Shown: one piece after another, positions 33,010-38,719 of the stretch
Numbering within the stretch: the stretch's first letter is position 1
Layout of the letters: every line of letters starts with the position of its first letter
Source: VGWB01 sp964480945
GTDB taxonomy: Bacteria; Bacteroidota; Ignavibacteria; UBA10030
NCBI GenBank assembly: GCA_964480945.1
Contig: CAYZRX010000029.1
Coordinates: 1 to 38,719, forward strand
DNA length: 38,719 bases
Direction: 5' to 3'
The notes under the pieces: model-generated
Database searches by the model: none
What the model was told of the DNA's origin: nothing
What the model saw: the letters and a program-made list of their open reading frames with translations, nothing else
Program-made: the position numbers and the translations under genes

Positions 33010-34002
33010 CTTTTCACTAACTGCTGATCGTCGAAGTATTTCATTGGCAAGATTCAGTATCGGCTGCGTGCTCCGAAAGTTCTCCTCGAGCTTGATGATC
33101 TTGCAGTCTTTGAACTCGCTCGGAAACACCGTGATGTTCTCGATCGTCGAGCCGCGGAACGAATAGATGCACTGCGCGTCGTCCCCAACCACCATCACGT
33201 TCCGATGTCGAAATGCGAGAAGCCTCACCAGCTCCGCCTGGATCTTGTTGGTGTCCTGGTACTCGTCCACCATAATGTACTTGTAGCGGTCGGAAAGGTG
33301 CGCGCGGACAGACTCGTTCTTCTTCAAGAGCAGGGCCAGGTTGACGAGCAGGTCGTCGTAATCCATCAGATTGTGCTGGTGCTTGTACTGCACGTACGCG
33401 CTATGGACCGTCTGAATGTCGTCATCAAGCTCCAGATACTGTGGATAATCTATCGCCAGGAGATCCTTCGTCGGCGTCAGGGTATTGACCGAGCGGCTGA
33501 ACAGATCATACAACGCCTCTTTCCTGGGGAAGCGCCTCTCCTTCGTATCAAATTTCAGCCGTGTGCGAATCAGGTTCATCACATCCTCGGCATCGCTTTG
33601 ATCGAGGATCGTGTAGTTGGCTTCGTACCCAAGCTGGGTGGCATATTTCCGCAACACATTGTTCGCGAACGAATGAAACGTGCCGCCGGCGATGTGCTCG
33701 CACCGGCTGTCGAGAAGAATTGCCGCACGCCGGAGCATATCCTGTGCCGCCTTTCGCGTGAAGGTGAGCAGCAGGATGCCGTCCGGCTTGACGCCAAGCT
33801 CGACGAGATAGGCAACGCGGTAGACGATCGTTCGGGTCTTGCCGGTTCCGGCACCCGCAATGATCAGGTGCGGCCCATTCACGGACGTCACCGCGTCGTA
33901 CTGTGCCGCGTTCAGCTCCTTCTTGTAATCGATACGGAACCGCTGCGGGTGAACAAGGTGAAGATTATCGGTCGGGAGTTGTTTGAGGGTAAATTTTTTC
34001 AT
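32992..34002 (-). CDS. UvrD/PcrA-type helicase, N-terminal part (split gene)
   Basis: A 336-residue fragment carrying LNAAQYDAV (Q motif), AGAGTGKTRT (motif I), LLLTFTRKAA (Ia), MVDEYQDTN (II), VVGDDAQCIYSFRG (III) and LEENFRST (IV) of a superfamily 1 helicase. It ends about 20 residues after motif IV with a short non-homologous tail (VRSKK), where the 104-nt insertion brings a TAA. The N-terminal ~25 residues are an extension relative to PcrA. Alone it could bind and hydrolyse ATP only inefficiently, because motifs V and VI are encoded downstream in another frame. The gene is divergent from ackA. It is either a pseudogene, a split gene or an assembly error. Confidence 0.87.
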   Translation of the reverse strand: MKKFTLKQLPTDNLHLVHPQRFRIDYKKELNAAQYDAVTSVNGPHLIIAGAGTGKTRTIVYRVAYLVELGVKPDGILLLTFTRKAAQDMLRRAAILLDSRCEHIAGGTFHSFANNVLRKYATQLGYEANYTILDQSDAEDVMNLIRTRLKFDTKERRFPRKEALYDLFSRSVNTLTPTKDLLAIDYPQYLELDDDIQTVHSAYVQYKHQHNLMDYDDLLVNLALLLKKNESVRAHLSDRYKYIMVDEYQDTNKIQAELVRLLAFRHRNVMVVGDDAQCIYSFRGSTIENITVFPSEFKDCKIIKLEENFRSTQPILNLANEILRRSAVSEKVRSKK

Positions 34003-34247
34003 TCGAGCTAAGGCAAAACCACGACGATCCCCTGCTCGCCCTTTCCTGGCGGGAAAAGAACAATCTCTTTTCTAGGAAGGTGCGAGAGAACGAACAACCG
34101 CGGAACGCGATCAATTCACTTGAGGTTCCATCGGTGTGTTATTGTTGAGAAGATAACTCAAAAATGCGAAAAACGGAAATCCACAATCTTGAGTTTCCCC
34201 CAATAAACCATTAGCATGGGAACGCTGTAGTATCCATTCGCCATTTC

Positions 34248-34275
34248 CTTTTTCATTTTGACTTTTTCATTCTGA
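34248..34275 (+). repeat. Tandem 14-nt repeat ahead of ackA
   Basis: CTTTTTCATTTTGA and CTTTTTCATTCTGA lie head-to-tail and end 1 nt before the ackA ATG, in the position where a ribosome-binding site would be. No Shine-Dalgarno is present. The rest of 34003-34276 shows no gene. Confidence 0.6.
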
Positions 34276-34276
34276 C

Positions 34277-35524
34277 ATGAACATCCTCGTACTGAACTGT
34301 GGTAGCTCGTCATTGAAGTTTCAGATCATCGAGACCGATCTGGACTTCATCGAAAAGAACACCGACAACCAGAAGGCAAAAGGTCTCGTGGAGCGGATCG
34401 GCAGCCAATCCCTCGTCACGCTTCAGGCGACCGGCAAGCAGGCGCACAAGCTAGCCCTACCCTTGCGCGATCATCGTGCCGCCCTTGATTATGTCATTCG
34501 ATGGATGATCTCTTCAGAAGCGCAGATCCCCGGCATCCGATCCCTCGCGGACATCCACGCCGTGGGCCATCGGGTCGTCCACGGAGCGGAGAAGTTCACC
34601 AAGTCCGTTATGATCGACGAGCCGGTGATCCGGGGAATCGAGGATTGCATCGACCTCGCTCCCCTCCACAATCCTGCGAATCTCAAGGGCATCAATGCCG
34701 CTTGCGACCTTCTGGGTCCGGGAGTGCCCCAGGTCGCAGTGTTCGACACCGGGTTCCATTCCACCATGCCGGAAACCTCGTACCTGTACGCGATTCCCTA
34801 CCAGCTGTACCGGAGGCACAAGATCCGGCGCTACGGGTTTCACGGCACCTCTCACCGCTACGTCGCGTACCGATACCGCCAGCTTACCGGCAAAGACGTC
34901 GAGAGTACAAACATCATCACGCTGCACCTCGGAAACGGCTGCTCGGCCTGCGCCATCAAAAAAGGCGCATCCACGAACACCTCCATGGGGTTGACGCCGC
35001 TCGAAGGCCTCGTGATGGGGACACGCGGCGGCGACATGGATCCATCCATCATCGACTTCCTGGCGCACAAAGAGGCCATGTCGCTGACCGAGATTGATGC
35101 CCTGTTGAACAAGACGTCGGGACTCCTTGGCCTCTCCGGCCTCACGAATGACATGCGAGACCTGCTTGCGGAGGAGCAGGAGCACAATGACCGGCGCGCG
35201 AAACTCGCGATCGACATCTTCTGTTTGCGTGCAAAGAAGTACATCGGAGCATACCTCGCCGAGATGTCCGGGGCTGACGCGATCGTCTTTACCGGCGGCA
35301 TCGGGGAGAACTCCCCGCCCGTCCGGCAGCGGATTTGCGCCGGCCTGGAATGGCTCGGCATCGAGATCGATGAGGACGCGAACGCGCAGCTCTACGGCGG
35401 CAAAGAAGGCGAGATGGGCAAAGCGAGCAGCAGAGTGCACCTGTTCGTCATCCCGACCAACGAGGAGCTGCTCATCGCTCGCGACACGGTCCGCTGTGTG
35501 CGCAACGTTCCGAGGCGGTGGTAA
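34277..35524 (+). CDS. ackA: Acetate kinase
   Basis: A 415-residue ASKHA-family kinase. The N-terminal NCGSSSLKFQ binds phosphate. HRVVHGAEKF, the catalytic Asp in VFDTGFHSTMP, RYGFHGTSHRYV, the GNGCSACAIKKG loop, MGTRGGDMDPS and FTGGIGEN are all intact. It interconverts acetate + ATP and acetyl phosphate + ADP, the substrate-level phosphorylation step of fermentative acetate production. No pta is adjacent, so its partner lies elsewhere or another enzyme is used. It is a single gene, divergent from the split helicase. Confidence 0.97.
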   Translation: MNILVLNCGSSSLKFQIIETDLDFIEKNTDNQKAKGLVERIGSQSLVTLQATGKQAHKLALPLRDHRAALDYVIRWMISSEAQIPGIRSLADIHAVGHRVVHGAEKFTKSVMIDEPVIRGIEDCIDLAPLHNPANLKGINAACDLLGPGVPQVAVFDTGFHSTMPETSYLYAIPYQLYRRHKIRRYGFHGTSHRYVAYRYRQLTGKDVESTNIITLHLGNGCSACAIKKGASTNTSMGLTPLEGLVMGTRGGDMDPSIIDFLAHKEAMSLTEIDALLNKTSGLLGLSGLTNDMRDLLAEEQEHNDRRAKLAIDIFCLRAKKYIGAYLAEMSGADAIVFTGGIGENSPPVRQRICAGLEWLGIEIDEDANAQLYGGKEGEMGKASSRVHLFVIPTNEELLIARDTVRCVRNVPRRW

Positions 35525-35588
35525 TCACGTTTTCCAACGCGCTCTGTCCTACGCACCTTTGAGGTGCGCGGGACATCGATAGTGAACC

Positions 35589-36200
35589 ATGCCCACCCGA
35601 ATTCCAACAGCAAAACGGGGTCCCACTACCACGCTCTACATCAAGAACATGGTGTGCGATCGCTGCATCCGCGTCGTCAGGGAGGAGCTCACGAAATTGA
35701 AGCTGGACGTGCGAAGCGTCGCCCTGGGCGAGGTCGTACTTACGGGCCGGGCGAACAAGCTGCCGATGGAGAAGATCCGCTCCGTGCTCCAGAACAACGG
35801 CTTCGAGCTGATTGAGGACAGGAAAGCAAAGATCATCGAACGCATCAAGCTGGCGATTTTGGAGCTCGTGCGCGGAGGCGATGAAGAAGAGAAGAGATTG
35901 AAGTACTCAGAGTATCTTTCTGAGAAACTCGGTCTCGATTATCACTACCTCAGCACGCTCTTCTCATCCGTCGAGAGCGTCACGATCGAGCAGTACATCA
36001 TCCTCCAGAAGATCGAACGCGTCAAGGAGCTGCTCAAATATGGTGAACTGACGCTCACGGAAATCGCCTATACGCTTGGATACAGCAGCGTCCAGCATCT
36101 GTCGAACCAGTTCAAGCACGTCACGGGACTTACCCCGAGCGAGTTCAAGGCCATGGCCGCGCCGCCACGACGACCTCTCGACCACGTCGTCGACGCATAG
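35589..36200 (+). CDS. HMA-domain / AraC-type regulator
   Basis: A 203-residue predicted transcription factor. Residues about 15-75 form a ferredoxin-like HMA-type domain with the metal-binding-loop pattern M-x-C-x-x-C (Met21, Cys23, Cys26). A helical linker follows, then an AraC-type DNA-binding domain (about 85-190). Its second helix-turn-helix reads LTLTEIAYTLGYSSVQHLSNQFKHVTG, followed by LTPSEFK. It precedes copZ and copA on the same strand, so sensing Cu(I) by the Cys pair and controlling the copper genes is a good inference. A terminator-like hairpin separates it from copZ. It is not CueR or CopY. The ATG has only a weak ribosome-binding site. Confidence 0.85.
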   Translation: MPTRIPTAKRGPTTTLYIKNMVCDRCIRVVREELTKLKLDVRSVALGEVVLTGRANKLPMEKIRSVLQNNGFELIEDRKAKIIERIKLAILELVRGGDEEEKRLKYSEYLSEKLGLDYHYLSTLFSSVESVTIEQYIILQKIERVKELLKYGELTLTEIAYTLGYSSVQHLSNQFKHVTGLTPSEFKAMAAPPRRPLDHVVDA

Positions 36201-36237
36201 ATCCTTATTGCACAATCCCGAATCATTTCGGCCATTC

Positions 36238-36275
36238 AAGCCATCGTTGAAACATCATCGATGGCTTCTTTGTTG
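36238..36275 (+). terminator. Probable terminator after the HMA-AraC gene
   Basis: AAGCCATCG (36238-36246) and CGATGGCTT (36259-36267) form a 9-bp stem with a 12-nt loop, followed by CTTTGTTGT. The moderate T content makes it weaker than the others. 36276-36400 should contain the copZ promoter; none was assigned. Confidence 0.6.
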
Positions 36276-36400
36276 TACATACCAAGGCCGGAAGATCTTG
36301 CAACGGAAAATGGCTAAAATGTAACGTCATTCGGGCCCGATTGGCATATATTGGTGGCGGAAGAAGAAAGAGTCACACTGCTTTAAGGAGGATCACTCAT

Positions 36401-36607
36401 ATGAAAACCCAGGATTTAACGATCCAAGGAATGTCGTGCGGCCATTGCGTGATGAGCGTGAAGAAGGAGCTCGGCAAGATTCCGGGCTTGAAAGTTGAAG
36501 ACGTTCAGATTGGAAAAGCGCGCGTCTCATTCGATGAAACGAAAGTTACAGAGCAAGACCTGTCGAAAGCAATTGAGGAGGCAGGATACACTCTCGTCTC
36601 AGCCTGA
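36401..36607 (+). CDS. copZ: Copper chaperone CopZ-like HMA protein
   Basis: A 68-residue single-HMA protein. The metal loop GMSCGHC has Cys13 and Cys16. The beta-alpha-beta-beta-alpha-beta pattern and the C-terminal EEAGYTLV are typical of copper/heavy-metal chaperones. A strong AAGGAGG site (36385-36391) fixes the start at 36401; the longer TTG frame from 36341 is not needed. It is expected to carry Cu(I) in the cytoplasm and hand it to CopA, encoded 25 nt downstream. Confidence 0.92.
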   Translation: MKTQDLTIQGMSCGHCVMSVKKELGKIPGLKVEDVQIGKARVSFDETKVTEQDLSKAIEEAGYTLVSA

Positions 36608-36632
36608 GATGAGATTCGGAGCTGACACGATC

Positions 36633-38719
36633 ATGGACCAGAAGACCATACAAACGCTAACCCTGCCCGTCGAAGGGATGACCTGCGCAAGCTGCGTGGT
36701 GCGGGTAGAGAAGGCCCTGAAGAAGGTCGAAGGCGTTCAGACGGCCAGCGTCAACCTGGCGTCGGAAAGCGTGACGCTTTCGTTCAACGGCGCCAAAGCG
36801 GACCTCGCGGGCTTATCCTCCGCGGTTGAAGATGCAGGCTACAAGCTGCTTCTCCCGGAAGTGCGACCCTCCGAAGGTTTAGAACCTTCGGAAGGTTCCC
36901 ACCAACAGCAGGCATACAGAAAACTCAGGGGGGAGTTCATCTTTAGCGCGATCCTCACCGTGCCGATCATGGCCCTGAGCTTGATCAGCTCCACCGCCTG
37001 GTTCGCTCGTCACTCCTTCCTCTCGACCGACGAGGTGAGCAAGCTGTTGTTCCTCGCCACAACGCTGGTGATGTTCATCTCGGGGAAGCGGTTCTTCACC
37101 ATCGCGTGGAAACTCATCCAGCATCTGGCGGTCGATATGAACACGCTCGTGGCTGTCGGCACCGGTACCGCCTATCTGTATAGCTCACTCGTCGCCCTCT
37201 TCCCCGAGTGGATGTCGGCCGGCAACGCTGTTCCGCACATTTACTTTGACACGGCGGCAATGATCGTCACACTCATCCTGATGGGGAGGGTCCTGGAGTC
37301 GAAGGCCAAGATGAGGACCACCGATGCGATCAAGAAGTTGCTGGGATTGCAGCCGAAGACCGCGCGGGTTCTCCGCGGCGGCGTGGAGCAGGATATTCCC
37401 CTGAGTGAGCTGGTGAAAGACGACATCATCATCGTCCGGCCGGGCGAAAAGGTCGCCGTCGACGGCATCATCACCAAAGGCTTCACCTCCCTCGACGAGT
37501 CGATGGTGACCGGCGAAAGCATGCCGGTCGAGAAGACGGTCGGACACAAGGTCATCGGCGGGACGATCAACAAGAACGGGAGCATCGAGTTCCGTGCGAC
37601 CGCGGTCGGTAAAGACACCGTCATCGCGCAGATCATCAAGCTCGTAGAGGAAGCACAAGGCTCAAAAGCCCCCATCCAGGCGCTCGCAGACAGGATTGCG
37701 GGGGTGTTCGTCCCTGTTGTGATCGGGCTGGCAGTAATCACTTTCATCCTCTGGTATCTCGTCGGTGGGCTGCCATTCACGGGAGCCATGATCAATTTCA
37801 TCGCTGTAATGATCATCGCTTGCCCCTGCGCGCTCGGCCTGGCAACGCCGACGGCGATCATGGTCGGAACGGGTCTCGGCGCCTCCCGCGGCATCTTGAT
37901 CAAGAACGCGGAGAGCCTCGAGCGCGCACACAAGCTTCAGACGGTCATTCTCGACAAGACGGGCACGGTAACGGAGGGCAAGCCATCGGCGACAGATCTC
38001 ATCGCCCTCAACGCATTTGATGAGCAAACGCTGCTTCAGCGCGCCGCGTCCGCCGAGAGCCGATCCGAGCACCCGATCGGGTCTGCGATCGTGGATCGCG
38101 CACGAGAGACCGATCTCGAACTCAGCAGCGTAGAATCGTTCCAATCGCTCACAGGACTCGGGCTCACCGCGGTTGTGGACGACGACGCCGTGCTGATCGG
38201 GAACGATGCTCTCATGAAGGAATATGCGATAGACACAACGGCTGCAGAAGCGGCGGTGTTGAAGCTTTCTCAAGAGGGGAAAACGATCATCTACGTGGCG
38301 ATCAACGGGAAGCTTGGCGGCGTCATCGGTGTCGCCGATACGATCAAGGCGACTTCTCACGAAGCGATCGCGCAGCTGAAGGGTATGAACCTCGAGGTCG
38401 TGATGATCACAGGCGATAATGAGCGCACAGCAGCCGCGATCGCGGCACAAGCGGGGATTGATCGCGTGATCGCCGGCGTGATGCCGCAGGACAAGGCGGC
38501 ACAGGTTCGAGCGCAGCAGAGCAGCGGGAAGACTGTGGGCATGGTCGGCGACGGCATCAATGATGCTCCCGCCCTCGCACAGGCGGATGTCAGCATCGCC
38601 ATGGGCACGGGAACCGACGTAGCGATGGAAACCGCAGACATCACCCTGATGAGAGGCGACCTGATCGGCGTCGTGGAAGCGATCAAGCTCTCGCACCGGA
38701 CGATCCTGGCGATCAAGCA
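36633..38719 (+). CDS. copA: Copper-translocating P1B-type ATPase (3' end cut by window)
   Basis: 695 residues are visible, with no stop before the edge. The N-terminal HMA domain has GMTCASC (Cys18, Cys21), and the core has eight predicted TM helices. The actuator motif is VTGESMPVEK, and CPC (397-399) lies in helix 6. Phosphorylation motif DKTGT starts at Asp441, and SEHPIG, TGDN and GDGINDAP (639 onward) complete the nucleotide and hinge regions. It exports Cu(I) from the cytoplasm by ATP hydrolysis; CPC places it in the Cu/Ag subgroup. The HMA-to-TM linker (residues 79-89) is encoded by a palindromic repeat. The remaining missing part is only the last TM helices. Confidence 0.96.
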   Translation, partial: MDQKTIQTLTLPVEGMTCASCVVRVEKALKKVEGVQTASVNLASESVTLSFNGAKADLAGLSSAVEDAGYKLLLPEVRPSEGLEPSEGSHQQQAYRKLRGEFIFSAILTVPIMALSLISSTAWFARHSFLSTDEVSKLLFLATTLVMFISGKRFFTIAWKLIQHLAVDMNTLVAVGTGTAYLYSSLVALFPEWMSAGNAVPHIYFDTAAMIVTLILMGRVLESKAKMRTTDAIKKLLGLQPKTARVLRGGVEQDIPLSELVKDDIIIVRPGEKVAVDGIITKGFTSLDESMVTGESMPVEKTVGHKVIGGTINKNGSIEFRATAVGKDTVIAQIIKLVEEAQGSKAPIQALADRIAGVFVPVVIGLAVITFILWYLVGGLPFTGAMINFIAVMIIACPCALGLATPTAIMVGTGLGASRGILIKNAESLERAHKLQTVILDKTGTVTEGKPSATDLIALNAFDEQTLLQRAASAESRSEHPIGSAIVDRARETDLELSSVESFQSLTGLGLTAVVDDDAVLIGNDALMKEYAIDTTAAEAAVLKLSQEGKTIIYVAINGKLGGVIGVADTIKATSHEAIAQLKGMNLEVVMITGDNERTAAAIAAQAGIDRVIAGVMPQDKAAQVRAQQSSGKTVGMVGDGINDAPALAQADVSIAMGTGTDVAMETADITLMRGDLIGVVEAIKLSHRTILAIK
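36867..36899. repeat. Palindromic repeat inside copA
   Basis: CTCCGAAGGTTT and AGAACCTTCGGAAGGTTC match the intergenic palindromes at 4658-4712. In the copA frame they read PSEGLEPSEGS, residues 79-89, between the HMA domain and the first TM helix, without disturbing the frame. Confidence 0.8.

Overview
The window reads as a chromosome fragment of a Gram-negative bacterium of the FCB (Bacteroidota/Chlorobiota/Ignavibacteria-like) lineage. The evidence is an LptD-type outer-membrane LPS transporter, several signal-peptide and beta-barrel proteins, a lipoprotein lipobox, and a 16S rRNA 5' end unlike the usual Bacteroidia form. Coding density is high, with mixed ATG/GTG/TTG starts and clear Shine-Dalgarno sites on many genes. 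The lineage is an inference; only about 60 nt of 16S rRNA is present. Two 100-N scaffold gaps (19074-19173 and 31786-31885) show a draft assembly.

Layout. 1-340: 5' end of an rRNA operon on the minus strand, with a consensus promoter and a structured leader. 548-3952: lemA and an M48 (HtpX-like) membrane protease, a convergent coiled-coil protein, and a Yip1-family membrane protein. 4085-6594: a small lysine-rich exported protein with a strong terminator, an apparently 5'-truncated gene, a 2TM potassium channel with an RCK domain, and an outer-membrane protein. 6776-11625: a DUF4384 protein plus CHASE2/class III cyclase operon, divergent from an exported TPR protein. 11755-15230: tRNA-Leu(UAG), then tig-clpP-clpX, the conserved chaperone/protease operon. 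15312-22433 (minus): secreted GH38 alpha-mannosidase, ROK glucokinase, LptD. 22897-25769: a GHL10-type lipoprotein overlapping a coiled-coil response-regulator protein. 25854-30929 (minus): a four-gene operon with three 4-nt overlaps (HisC-like aminotransferase, LicC/PntC-like nucleotidyltransferase, CDP-alcohol phosphatidyltransferase, exported YncE/phosphoesterase). 30930-31785: degenerate repeats and a REP-associated Y1 transposase cut by a gap. 31886-34002: a UvrD/PcrA helicase split by a 104-nt insertion. 34277-35524: acetate kinase. 35589-38719: a copper module (HMA-AraC regulator, CopZ, CopA), with CopA running off the end.

The most interesting items are: the translationally coupled headgroup-type operon, a candidate pathway for an amino-containing phospho- or phosphonolipid; a ~45-residue helical repeat shared by two otherwise different coiled-coil proteins, one ending in a receiver domain; a palindromic dispersed repeat translated in frame inside CopA; and the helicase interrupted between motifs IV and V. 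No CRISPR array, phage or obvious defence island was seen.
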